Below are positions 37,805-47,404 of a DNA stretch of 64,000 bases, one piece after another. This DNA is from Enterococcus hirae ATCC 9790. Lineage in GTDB: Bacteria; Bacillota; Bacilli; Lactobacillales; Enterococcaceae. Location of the stretch: contig NC_018081.1 in assembly GCF_000271405.2 (NCBI RefSeq), forward strand, positions 1,189,501-1,253,500. The letters are read 5' to 3'. How positions within the stretch are numbered: the first letter of the stretch is position 1; each line of letters starts with the position of its first letter. A program made the position numbers and the translations under genes. Under the pieces are notes generated by a model, which was given only the letters and a program-made list of their open reading frames with translations, searched no databases and had not been told where the DNA came from.

Positions 37805-37820
37805 TTGTTATCGGTAACAA
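37805..37820. promoter_or_regulatory. LacI-type operator-like palindrome
   Basis: TTGTTA-TCGG-TAACAA, upstream of the glucosidase gene. It is like MalR/LacI-family operators. No regulator gene is adjacent. Confidence 0.4.
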
Positions 37821-37899
37821 CTGAAAGTAAAAGACGATAGCATCAAGGTTTAGGCGTGGTGAAAGAAATAAGGAGAATAATGGCTATTTACTCTCGTTT

Positions 37900-37914
37900 T
37901 TGAAAGCGTTACAA
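37900..37914 (+). promoter_or_regulatory. cre site before glucosidase gene
   Basis: TTGAAAGCGTTACAA matches the cre consensus except for one position near the 3' end. Confidence 0.5.
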
Positions 37915-37941
37915 TTTTTTCGAGGGATCAATAATCTTTAA

Positions 37942-39582
<1,641 letters not shown>

Positions 39583-39587
39583 ATGAC

Positions 39588-39617
39588 TTGTCCGAACACC
39601 TCAAAAAAGAGTATGAT
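39588..39617 (+). promoter_or_regulatory. Promoter of LytTR gene
   Basis: TTGTCC (39588-39593), spacing 18, TATGAT (39612-39617). Confidence 0.5.
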
Positions 39618-39648
39618 AAAAGAAATTTAGACAAGTGTGAGGACCATG

Positions 39649-40110
39649 ATGAAAGTATTGTTTGATTTGATTCCAAAAAAACAAGAGGAGATGGTACTTT
39701 TTCAAGTTCATGAAAAGGTACCATTTTTAACTTCGATTGCTGATATTTTAGAGAAATACAAAGTGGAAACTATTTTAGTGAGAGACTATAAAAAAGAAAG
39801 AGATGTCTATTTAGATTTATTCTCGATTTTTTATATCGAATACCTTGATCGCAAATGTTTCTTTTATACGGAAAATGAAGTGTATGAGCGAAGATTGACA
39901 CTAGCTCAGTTAATGAAAGAACTCCCAGAACCATTTATCCAAATATCGAAAACGACTATTTTAAATATCTATATGGTTAAAGAAATCAATTCGTCGCTTT
40001 TAAATGGAAATCTCTATGTCACATTACAAAATACAGAAGAGTTACTCGTTAGCCGTTATTTTTCCAAAGCATTAAAAGAAAAAATCGATCAGACTTTTCG
40101 CAACAAGTGA
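39649..40110 (+). CDS. LytTR-domain transcription regulator
   Basis: A 153-residue protein. The C-terminal ~100 residues form a LytTR DNA-binding domain (IFYIEYLDRKCFFYTENEVYERRLTLAQL, then FIQISKTTILNIYMVKEI). There is no receiver domain, as usual for stand-alone LytTR proteins paired with DUF3021. Start at 39649 rather than 39646 because of the GAGGA spacing. Direct repeats at its 3' end (40108-40134) may be its own binding site. Confidence 0.8.
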   Translation: MKVLFDLIPKKQEEMVLFQVHEKVPFLTSIADILEKYKVETILVRDYKKERDVYLDLFSIFYIEYLDRKCFFYTENEVYERRLTLAQLMKELPEPFIQISKTTILNIYMVKEINSSLLNGNLYVTLQNTEELLVSRYFSKALKEKIDQTFRNK

Positions 40111-40168
40111 CAAGAAAAATGCAAGAAATGACAATCAAACTAGCTTCAAGAAGGAAACCTTGTAGAAT
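40108..40168 (+). promoter_or_regulatory. LytTR-like direct repeats and promoter before DUF3021 gene
   Basis: TGACAA occurs at 40108-40113 and 40129-40134, 21 bases apart (two helical turns), as LytTR proteins need. A -10 TAGAAT is at 40163-40168, placing the repeats just upstream of the -35 region, a fitting spot for an activator. Confidence 0.45.
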
Positions 40169-40208
40169 AAATGTACCTGATAGCTGGTAAGATGAAAAGG
40201 AGAGCCCG

Positions 40209-40625
40209 ATGAAATTGATACAACGTATGATGAGAAGTATTGGTATTGGAAGCTTTGCTTTCTTGCTGTTCAAATTAGTTTCACAAACCCATGAGATCAC
40301 GAGAAATGAGATTCTTTTTGTCTTCTTTCTCTCGGCTTTTATTGGCGTAGTATCGCTGATCGAGCGAATTGAGAAGCTTAATTATCTTCAGATTATACTG
40401 CTGCATTTTATTAGTACGTATGCCTTTAGTTATTTCTTGTTGGTGCTGTTAAATGGAAGAGTGTCTGTTCATCTTGAGAGATACACGCTAACCTTTGTGA
40501 GTATCTATTTCATTGTGTGGCTTTGTTTGATCATCAGGAACTTTTTACGAGCCCGATTGTTAAATAAACGAATCCAAATAATCAATACACGGCATTCAGG
40601 AATTTCAGGAAAGAAAGAAGAATAA
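40209..40625 (+). CDS. DUF3021-family membrane protein
   Basis: A 138-residue protein with four membrane helices in the DUF3021 layout (MMRSIGIGSFAFLLFKL, EILFVFFLSAFIGVVSLIER, and two more). DUF3021 proteins almost always follow a stand-alone LytTR regulator and are thought to hold it in check, like an inhibitory membrane partner. RBS AAGGAGAG is present. It ends three bases before the next gene. Confidence 0.75.
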   Translation: MKLIQRMMRSIGIGSFAFLLFKLVSQTHEITRNEILFVFFLSAFIGVVSLIERIEKLNYLQIILLHFISTYAFSYFLLVLLNGRVSVHLERYTLTFVSIYFIVWLCLIIRNFLRARLLNKRIQIINTRHSGISGKKEE

Positions 40626-40628
40626 AAC

Positions 40629-41066
40629 GTGGAACATCTACAAAATTATCTCATTGTGTTAGTATTGATTCTCTTTATTTTACAGAGATTACTTAAAGAA
40701 AGAGCAATCAAAGACACGATGAAAAGTGAAATCATCATTGTATTAGTTGGACTTTATTTAATCATAAGCAACTGGCAAGAAATCATTAAGACTAACCATA
40801 CCCTTATCCTTATTGTTTTGTCTGTTTTGCTGGGGTTCATCTTTGGCGTGTTACGTGCCCAAACTGTAAAAATCTATCAAAGACAAAGTGACCAGCAATG
40901 GGTAAAAAAGGGAACTTGGCTGACCGTCCTTGTATTTATCATAGGGGTCATCATCAATCGTGTCAGCGTATTGCCTTTTGGTGAAAGCGTACCTGCAGTT
41001 GCTGAAACTTTGCATATCGGTGTCTCATTATTAGGTGCCAAAGTAGTTTATCTGAAAAAAGTATAA
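40629..41066 (+). CDS. Membrane protein of unknown function in LytTR operon
   Basis: A 145-residue protein starting with GTG, with four membrane segments. It resembles CcdC/DUF1453-like proteins in size and layout, but I am not certain. Just three bases after the DUF3021 gene, so cotranscribed. Ends LGAKVVYLKKV. May be part of the output of the LytTR module. Confidence 0.6.
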   Translation: MEHLQNYLIVLVLILFILQRLLKERAIKDTMKSEIIIVLVGLYLIISNWQEIIKTNHTLILIVLSVLLGFIFGVLRAQTVKIYQRQSDQQWVKKGTWLTVLVFIIGVIINRVSVLPFGESVPAVAETLHIGVSLLGAKVVYLKKV

Positions 41067-41411
41067 ACCAATCAGTCGCATTTTTTTCTTATTCGGCGGT
41101 ACCTAGTGACAATTTTTTTGAATCATTCTTTTATGAATGGAATAAGACCTCTCTTCAACAAGGAGAGCATGTGAAAAGATAACAGTATGAAACATCAAGA
41201 AAGTAAGAAGACTTCAAAAATGATAAAAAATACCAAGACAATTTTTTGCCGTATCTGTTCTCTACTTATCTTATTTCAAATTTTTGGTGCAGCCCATTGT
41301 TTGAAGGTGCTTGAATCTTGTTTCTGCGTTTTTATATCCCCTAAAACAGGTTATATTATTCTTTCTAGGAATTTTACATGCTCTTGTTTTCCCTTGTTAC
41401 TACAGCCTTTT
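41067..41411. other. Intergenic region with no supported gene
   Basis: A 99-codon frame at 41187 lacks an RBS, is rich in Cys and Phe, overlaps the marR start, and has no family features, so it is not called. A small hairpin (CTCTC/GAGAG) is near 41150. Confidence 0.3.
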
Positions 41412-41440
41412 TTGACAAATAACAAAAATCATACTATGAT
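41412..41440 (+). promoter_or_regulatory. Strong promoter of marR
   Basis: TTGACA (41412-41417), spacing 17, TATGAT (41435-41440). Confidence 0.8.
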
Positions 41441-41469
41441 ATGTTACGCGGATATTAGGGGGAGAAAAC

Positions 41470-41904
41470 ATGGGAAAACCGATTGAACAAGCGTTAAATG
41501 ATTGTCTGTTTTTTAGTGTGAAAAAATTAGATCGCCTGTTGAATAAAATGGCAGATGAAGCATTTAAGAAAACGGGTTTGACACCGACATATGGGTTTAT
41601 TTTATTGATTTTAAAAGAAAAAGATGGGTTACCACAAAAGGATATCGCCCAATTACTTTGTTCTGCACCTTCAACGATTGCTCGTTTTGTCGAAAAATTG
41701 GAATACAAAGGCTATATCAAAACAGTCAGTGATGGACGCTTGTCATTAGTTTATCTGACGGATCAAGGACGGGAATTTGTAAAAGAAATCGATAGTAGTT
41801 GGGAAGAACTACATCATGCATATCAAGAGATTCTAGGATCTGTAGAAAGTGAATGTTTATCTAAAGCAATCAATTCAGCCACTGAAAAACTACAAAAAAA
41901 ATAA
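41470..41904 (+). CDS. MarR-family regulator of electrophile-stress cluster
   Basis: A 144-residue winged-helix repressor (LTPTYGFILLILKEKDGLPQKDIAQLLCSAPSTIARFVEKLEYKGYI, then the wing VSDGRLSLVYLT). It has Cys at about residue 12 and residue 64, which could sense quinones or thiol-reactive compounds as in QsrR or YodB-type regulators (inference). A perfect operator-like repeat follows at 41920, before the next gene. Confidence 0.88.
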   Translation: MGKPIEQALNDCLFFSVKKLDRLLNKMADEAFKKTGLTPTYGFILLILKEKDGLPQKDIAQLLCSAPSTIARFVEKLEYKGYIKTVSDGRLSLVYLTDQGREFVKEIDSSWEELHHAYQEILGSVESECLSKAINSATEKLQKK

Positions 41905-41919
41905 ATTTTTTTAATCTCG

Positions 41920-41939
41920 TTAGTTGTATGCGCAACTAA
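41920..41939. promoter_or_regulatory. MarR operator between marR and OYE gene
   Basis: A perfect inverted repeat TTAGTTG-tatgcg-CAACTAA, 45 bases before the OYE start. It is a typical MarR site. Confidence 0.7.
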
Positions 41940-41983
41940 TTATGTGTTTTAATAAACGAAGAGAACTGAATGGAGGAATCACC

Positions 41984-43090
41984 ATGGCAAATTTTAACGA
42001 AACAATCACTTTTCCTTCTGGTGTGACATTACCTAACCGTTTGATGATGGCACCTATGACCACCCAGTTAAGTTTTTATAATGGTGTGATTACGGAAGAT
42101 GAGATCACGTATTACCAAGAACGTTCGAAGGGACTAGGCGCTGTTATTACAGGGGCTGCGAATGTGCAAGATATAGGAAAAGGCTGGCCCGGTGAACTTA
42201 GCATAGCGCATGATGAAATGATACCTAGGCTCAGTGACTTGGCAAAGGCAATCAAAGAAAATGGGGCAAAAGCGATCGTACAAATCTTCCATGGCGGACG
42301 TATGACGAGTCGAGCAACGTTATCAGGCGAACAAACTGTTTCGGCTAGCGCAATCCCTGCAGAACGACCTAATGCGGAAACACCACGTGCCTTGTCAGAA
42401 GACGAAATCTTAGAAACAATCAAGGCTTTTGGTGAAGCAACTAGAAGAGCGATCGAAGCTGGATTTGATGGTGTAGAATTACACGGTGCTAATACGTATT
42501 TGATCCAACAATTCTTTTCGCCACATTCTAATCGTCGTGAAGATCAATGGGGCGGAAGCTTAGAAAATCGCTATCGCTTTATTGATGAAGTAGTGAAAAG
42601 TGTGTTTCAAGCTGTCGAAACATACGCAACAAAGCCTTTTATCGTAGGTTATCGCTTTTCACCAGAAGAATTTGAAACGCCTGGTATCCGTTTTGAAGAT
42701 ACCATATGGTTAATGGAAAAATTACGTGAAACAAAATTGGATTACCTTCATGTTTCATTAAGTACGTATGATCGTGTTGCTCGTTCTGAGAAATACAATG
42801 AGCAATCGATGCTTCACTATCTCCATGAAACAGTGCAAGGAAAAATACCATTAGTGGGTGTAGGGAATGTCCGTAATCGCCAAGATGTTGAAGCCGTTTT
42901 ATCTGATGCAGAACTTGTTGCAGTCGGTCAGCAACTATTAGTTGACCCCGAATGGGCGGTCAAATTAATGGAAAATCGCGATACAGAACTTGTGACCAAA
43001 CCATTTGCAAAAGCATATCAAGAACTCTATTTACCTAATCCATTGTATAATTTTTTACAGATCCGTTATCAATCAAATACTAATAGATAA
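41984..43090 (+). CDS. Old yellow enzyme-type NADH:flavin oxidoreductase
   Basis: A 368-residue FMN enzyme of the OYE/YqjM family. Features include LPNRLMMAPMTTQLSFYNG, HGGRMTSRA, GFDGVELHGANTYLIQQFFSPHSNRR with the His/Asn substrate pair, and GNVRNRQDVEAVLSDAELVAVGQQLL. These enzymes reduce alpha,beta-unsaturated carbonyls and quinones. The start at 41984 follows GGAGG; the longer frame from 41924 starts at the operator. In an operon with marR and a DJ-1 gene, suggesting electrophile detoxification. Confidence 0.9.
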   Translation: MANFNETITFPSGVTLPNRLMMAPMTTQLSFYNGVITEDEITYYQERSKGLGAVITGAANVQDIGKGWPGELSIAHDEMIPRLSDLAKAIKENGAKAIVQIFHGGRMTSRATLSGEQTVSASAIPAERPNAETPRALSEDEILETIKAFGEATRRAIEAGFDGVELHGANTYLIQQFFSPHSNRREDQWGGSLENRYRFIDEVVKSVFQAVETYATKPFIVGYRFSPEEFETPGIRFEDTIWLMEKLRETKLDYLHVSLSTYDRVARSEKYNEQSMLHYLHETVQGKIPLVGVGNVRNRQDVEAVLSDAELVAVGQQLLVDPEWAVKLMENRDTELVTKPFAKAYQELYLPNPLYNFLQIRYQSNTNR

Positions 43091-43125
43091 GTGAAGATTT
43101 ATTAGTAAAGAAAGAAGAGAGAACA

Positions 43126-43803
43126 ATGAAAGTATTGATCGTCTTAACGAATGTGGAAAGATATAAAGGAACCGACCGTCCAACAGGGCTGTGGCTGAGT
43201 GAACTGACTCATTTTTATGATGCTTTAGTCAAAAATAATATCTCAGCTGATTTTGTCAGTCCTAAAGGTGGGTATGTTCCTTTGGAGCCGAAGAGTCTGG
43301 AAGCGATGGATGAAATCGATTGGAACTATTATCAGGACGAAGATTTCCGTAACCGAGCGTTAGGAAGCACCTTGAGTCCAGCTGAAGTCGACCCAAACGA
43401 GTATCGTGCGATTTATTATACCGGTGGACACGGAACCATGTGGGACTTTCCTGAAGCAACGGATCTAGGAAAAATTGCTTCATCGATCTACCAAAATGAC
43501 GGAATCGTTTCAGCTGTTTGTCATGGTGTAGTCGGGTTACTTCCTGTAGTTGACGTTTCTGGTCAACCGATTTTAGCGGGGAAAACGGTCACTGGTTTTA
43601 GTAACGAAGAAGAAACAGCGAATGGAACAACGGACAAAGTACCTTTTCTAACAGAAGATGCCTTGAAAGAAAAAGGAGCAAACTATCAAGCAGGACCAGC
43701 TTTTACAGCGGTCGTACATGCAGATGGACAGTTGTTGACCGGACAGAATCCTCAATCTGCCCATCAATTAGGAATCAAAGTCGTTGAATCTTTGAAGAAG
43801 TAA
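43126..43803 (+). CDS. DJ-1/PfpI (Hsp31-like) family protein
   Basis: A 225-residue class I glutamine-amidotransferase-like protein. The nucleophile is Cys132 with His133 (SAVCHGVVGLLP), plus Glu26 (WLSELTHFYDAL) and TGGHGTMWD. The pattern is that of Hsp31/HchA-like glyoxalase III or deglycase-type proteins. It follows the OYE gene by 35 bases and is probably controlled by the same MarR. Fits a role in carbonyl-stress defence. Confidence 0.9.
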   Translation: MKVLIVLTNVERYKGTDRPTGLWLSELTHFYDALVKNNISADFVSPKGGYVPLEPKSLEAMDEIDWNYYQDEDFRNRALGSTLSPAEVDPNEYRAIYYTGGHGTMWDFPEATDLGKIASSIYQNDGIVSAVCHGVVGLLPVVDVSGQPILAGKTVTGFSNEEETANGTTDKVPFLTEDALKEKGANYQAGPAFTAVVHADGQLLTGQNPQSAHQLGIKVVESLKK

Positions 43804-44148
43804 GTTGTTAAGGGAAAAAGTTAAGCAAAAAACGAAAATAAACAGTTCCGACGTAGGCCTTCTTATTACAGCATTATAGTAAGTCTGCCAAAAAACAATC
43901 CAATTTAACAATAGAAGAAAACTTTATAAAGTAGAGGGTGGAATCTGAAACGTCCTCCAAAATTTAGATTTTTTAGTCTAACTGTTTGGAGTCGCTTCAG
44001 ATTTTGCCCTCTATTTCTATAAAAAAATAAAAAGAATGTACAACGTAAGTCTAAAAATTGATTTTTTTATGGAGTATGAGAGGTAAAAAAACATGGTAAA
44101 ATAAAAGCGGATACATAGAAAGTAACTAAGGAAGAAAGGAATGATGAA
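43804..44148. other. Intergenic region holding a long multi-stem hairpin
   Basis: From 43932 to 44013, three nested helices: TAGAGGG/CCCTCTA, TCTGAA/TTCAGA and CTCCAAA/TTTGGAG. There is no T-run directly after, so it is not a simple terminator. It may be a repeated RNA element of enterococci or a processed 3' structure. Nothing else is apparent. Confidence 0.4.
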
Positions 44149-44970
44149 ATGGAATTGCTAGAAAAAGAAACGTTCTATTATAAGTATAACGATCATTTAA
44201 TTGAACCCGTCCATTGTGCTTTTTTTAAAGAAGACAATAACCAAGGGATTACGAGTCATCAAGAAGCAGTACTGGCCTTTCTCACGTATTTTAATCGGGT
44301 ATGGTGCATTTGGACACCAAAATTTGTGCCTGGATTAACTCAAAAATTTTCCGAAGTGCCAAAAGTTGAGGTCACACTAACCCCAGAAGTCGAAGCAAGA
44401 ATAGAAGCTGAGGTAGATGCCCAAATAAAAGGAGATATACAAGGAGAGATCAAATATCTTCAAGCCGTCGGACGAAAAGTAGATCTCAAAAAGCTACAAA
44501 TTGATCATGAAGAACGCAAACAAGAGCGTTACCAAATGATAAAAGAGCTTAGAAAAGAGCGTGAAGCATTATTGATCAGATTTCCACAACTCTACGAGCG
44601 AACTGAAGAAGTAACGCTTACTTATATGGAAGAAACCTCATTTGATACTTATGACGGCTTTCCCATACGGGTCAATCCCGAAATGATGAAAGCTGATGAA
44701 ATCAGTTCTACCACTTTTTTTGCCAAGGGTGGGGAATACCAAATTGCTTTTTGTAGTTATCTCCAGACCCATCGAACAATCGAAGATTTCCGACGAGTCA
44801 ATCAACTTCTGTTTCCTGATCGAAGTGAGTTAGTCATTTATCAATGGCATACTGATTTTACTAACTTTTATAATGAAGGTAGAAGAGATGATGGAGCGTA
44901 TCTATGGTCGATCTATGATAAGAAACAAAAACGATTTACGGTCATTGATATTGAACTGTTTATCCCGTAG
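44149..44970 (+). CDS. Protein of unknown function, paralogue A, with charged helical insert
   Basis: A 273-residue protein. Its N-terminus (MELLEKETFYYKYND, then SHQEAVLAFLTYFNRVW) and C-terminus (GFPIRVNPEMM, LVIYQWHTDFTNFYNEGRRDDGAYLWSIYD) match the gene at 45292 throughout, but it has an extra ~75-residue charged helix in the middle (LTPEVEARIEAEVDAQIKG...ERKQERYQMIKELRKERE). I do not know the family. The size and tandem layout recall immunity proteins of polymorphic toxin systems (for example DUF6985-like), but that is a guess. Confidence 0.6.
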   Translation: MELLEKETFYYKYNDHLIEPVHCAFFKEDNNQGITSHQEAVLAFLTYFNRVWCIWTPKFVPGLTQKFSEVPKVEVTLTPEVEARIEAEVDAQIKGDIQGEIKYLQAVGRKVDLKKLQIDHEERKQERYQMIKELRKEREALLIRFPQLYERTEEVTLTYMEETSFDTYDGFPIRVNPEMMKADEISSTTFFAKGGEYQIAFCSYLQTHRTIEDFRRVNQLLFPDRSELVIYQWHTDFTNFYNEGRRDDGAYLWSIYDKKQKRFTVIDIELFIP

Positions 44971-45291
44971 ATGATACAAAATGATTAAAAAAGGAGAGTC
45001 AAGGGTAGAACTTCCTTGGCTCTCTTTTCTTTAAGGGGAAATCAACAAAATCAAGTACATATTGTAGTTCGATTACTCCATACTACACTATTATTCATAG
45101 AGCAAAGTATTTGTTTCTTCTTTATATCTTTTTAGATCTGGAAAAGCAGTGACAATGTAATACTTATGATTTTTTCGAAGTTCGTTCTTCCTTTTTTTGT
45201 GAAAAAGTAGTTTTAAATAATTTTATAATTAAAAAGGTTTTATGATGGAATTAAAGGAAAATAGTATGGGGAAGTATAGGAGAGTGATGAA
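44971..45291. other. Intergenic region with a terminator
   Basis: AGAGTCAAGG pairs with CCTTGGCTCT at 44995-45024, followed by CTTTTCTTT, ending paralogue A. The remainder is AT-rich and holds no supported gene. Confidence 0.6.
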
Positions 45292-45885
45292 ATGGAATTA
45301 TTAGAAGAAGAAACATGGAATTTCAGAAAAAAAAGGTTTTGCTATGAATTATGCTTTTTTTATGAAGAGAATTATCAAAAGATAATAAGTCATCAAGAAG
45401 TTGCATTAGCTTTTCTTAATTACAAAAATAGACTGTGGGCGCTTAGAATTTGGGCGATTAAAACAAAAGATGGAAAGTTTACTAGTAGGGAATATGAAAA
45501 GAAGTATCAGGACACAAGAGAGGAAAAGATTATTTACACTAATTTGCGTTCATTTGATGAAATCAAAGGTTATCCTATCCAAGTAAATCCAGAGTTAATG
45601 AATAGCAAAAAAATATCTGTCGAAGAATTTTTTGAAGAAAAAGGAACATATGAACATGCGTTTATGGATAATCCTCAAAATTTATATGGGAAAAAGGAAG
45701 ATTTTATTGAAATAAACCAGCAACTTTTTCCAGAAAAAAAAAGGTTGGAAATCTATCTTTGGAATACTGAATTTACCCAATATTATAATGGGGGGCGAGA
45801 AGGACTTGGAGCATATTTATGGACAATCTATGATGTGGAGTACAAAAAGTTTATTGTAATTGATGCTTCGTTAATAATAGATTAA
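45292..45885 (+). CDS. Protein of unknown function, paralogue B
   Basis: A 197-residue paralogue of the gene at 44149, sharing MELLEEETW, SHQEVALAFLNYKNRLW, GYPIQVNPELMN, LEIYLWNTEFTQYYNGGREGLGAYLWTIYD and IVIDASL. It lacks the long charged insert. The base composition is more AT-rich than the genes around it, hinting at separate acquisition. Both start with a purine-rich RBS and GATGAAATGGAATT. Function unknown. Confidence 0.6.
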   Translation: MELLEEETWNFRKKRFCYELCFFYEENYQKIISHQEVALAFLNYKNRLWALRIWAIKTKDGKFTSREYEKKYQDTREEKIIYTNLRSFDEIKGYPIQVNPELMNSKKISVEEFFEEKGTYEHAFMDNPQNLYGKKEDFIEINQQLFPEKKRLEIYLWNTEFTQYYNGGREGLGAYLWTIYDVEYKKFIVIDASLIID

Positions 45886-45922
45886 TGAGACTGGGACGAT
45901 AGTTCTTTCTCAAAAAGAAGAT

Positions 45923-45968
45923 AAGTTCGATTTTGATTTTTATTGTCAAAATCGAACTTATTTTTTTA
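45923..45968 (+). terminator. Terminator after paralogue B
   Basis: AAGTTCGATTTTGA and TCAAAATCGAACTT form a long perfect stem followed by ATTTTTTTAT. Just before it is GAGACTGGGACGA, a motif often found near terminators in enterococci and streptococci. Confidence 0.85.
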
Positions 45969-46108
45969 TTCTGCAAAAGTTGCCTACTTGATCTAACACC
46001 ACGGCTGTTCTTATGATCGAAGATTTGCTTCGTTTTTGAGTACATTTTTTGAAACATTAACGGTTACATGATACTCTTCAAATAGGCTATTGGAAAAGAG
46101 GGAAATGG

Positions 46109-47404
46109 ATGAGGATCGTGATCATTGGTGGTTCTTTTGCGGGGATCTATGCAGCAATTTCTTTGCGAAAAAGTTGTCCTGACAGTGAGATCATACTTTT
46201 GGAAAAACAAGACAAGATTGGGTTTATACCGAGTGGACTCAATTTACTGTTAAAAAAGCAACTCACAAGTAAAGAGCAACTTTATTGGTTGACTAAGGAA
46301 GAATTGCAAGCGCTATACGCAATTGATGTGCAAGTACGCACGGAAGTCGTTTCACTTGAAATAGCCACGAAGACTGTGTTTATCCAAAATGGGCGACAGC
46401 TTACTTTTGATACATTGGTGATTGCAACGGGTTCGAGTCAGCAATTCAAAAATGGAAACAAAAGTACGCAGATCCGCTCTGTTAAAGATATCCACTTAAA
46501 AGAATCTTTGGAACAAAGTCTTGCGAAAGCACAAAAAATTGCTGTGATTGGTGCGGGACAAGTAGGACTTGAATTAGCAGAAGGGTTATATCATCAGCAA
46601 AAAGAAATCCATCTCTATGAAAGTCGACCAACATTGTTGTTCCGTTATTTCGATCCCGAAATGGTTGAACCGTTAACACATGAGTTATTGCAACGGCATA
46701 TCCAATTGTTTTTGAATGAACAAGTACAAACGCTCGAAGAAAACGAGCAAGTGGCCGTAGTGACGGATCAAAAAACAGAAAGCTATGATTTAGTTCTGCT
46801 AGCGAATCACACGCGTCCAGACCATCATCTCTGGCAAGATCAGTTGAAGCTAAATGAAGATGGTACGATTTGGGTCGATGAGTATTTGCAAACGTCAGCG
46901 AAGGATATTTATGCAATCGGTGATGCGATCCAAGTGACGTTCCAACCGACTCAAGAAAAAATGTATGTCTCTTTGGTCAATAATGCACTACGTACGGCAC
47001 AAGTGGTCAGTCAAACGATTAGTGGCAAACGTACGAAAGATCCGGGAACCTACCGAGCAATTGGAAATCATTGGTTTGGCTATTTTCTAGGAAGTGTCGG
47101 GCTAACGGAAGAAGAAAGTATTTTTTATCCGCAGACTGTCCGTAAAACATATTTGCTTGCCCGCTTAGCTGCGACCAATAGTGAAACGGCGAAAATCAAA
47201 GTGATGTGCAATGAAAAGGGACAATTACTTGGTGCGCAGTTGCGAAGTCGAGAGGAGATATTCGATTTATTGGATCGATTCACTCTCGCTATTGAGGAAG
47301 GCTGGACGTTAGAGAAATTATTCGAACGGGAGTTATTCTTCCAGCCAGAATATCGGTTGCCGCTTCAATTGATAAAGGTGGTTGATACGCTCGATGAAGA
47401 TTGA
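46109..47404 (+). CDS. NADH oxidase-like FAD oxidoreductase with Ser in place of the redox Cys42
   Basis: A 431-residue protein of the NADH oxidase/peroxidase/CoA-disulfide-reductase family. FAD motif IIGGSFAGIYAAIS, NAD motif IAVIGAGQVGLELAEG, and YAIGDAIQV are intact. In water-forming NADH oxidase the redox cysteine lies in FLSCG; here the same position reads FIPSG, so it is Ser42. Such proteins would be expected to make H2O2 rather than water. It overlaps the regulator gene upstream of glpK, whose GlpO also makes H2O2. The function is inferred. Confidence 0.8.
   Translation: MRIVIIGGSFAGIYAAISLRKSCPDSEIILLEKQDKIGFIPSGLNLLLKKQLTSKEQLYWLTKEELQALYAIDVQVRTEVVSLEIATKTVFIQNGRQLTFDTLVIATGSSQQFKNGNKSTQIRSVKDIHLKESLEQSLAKAQKIAVIGAGQVGLELAEGLYHQQKEIHLYESRPTLLFRYFDPEMVEPLTHELLQRHIQLFLNEQVQTLEENEQVAVVTDQKTESYDLVLLANHTRPDHHLWQDQLKLNEDGTIWVDEYLQTSAKDIYAIGDAIQVTFQPTQEKMYVSLVNNALRTAQVVSQTISGKRTKDPGTYRAIGNHWFGYFLGSVGLTEEESIFYPQTVRKTYLLARLAATNSETAKIKVMCNEKGQLLGAQLRSREEIFDLLDRFTLAIEEGWTLEKLFERELFFQPEYRLPLQLIKVVDTLDED

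Noticed and set aside
41187..41486. 99-codon plus-strand frame before marR
   Set aside because: No RBS, odd Cys/Phe-rich composition, overlaps the promoter and start of the real MarR gene.
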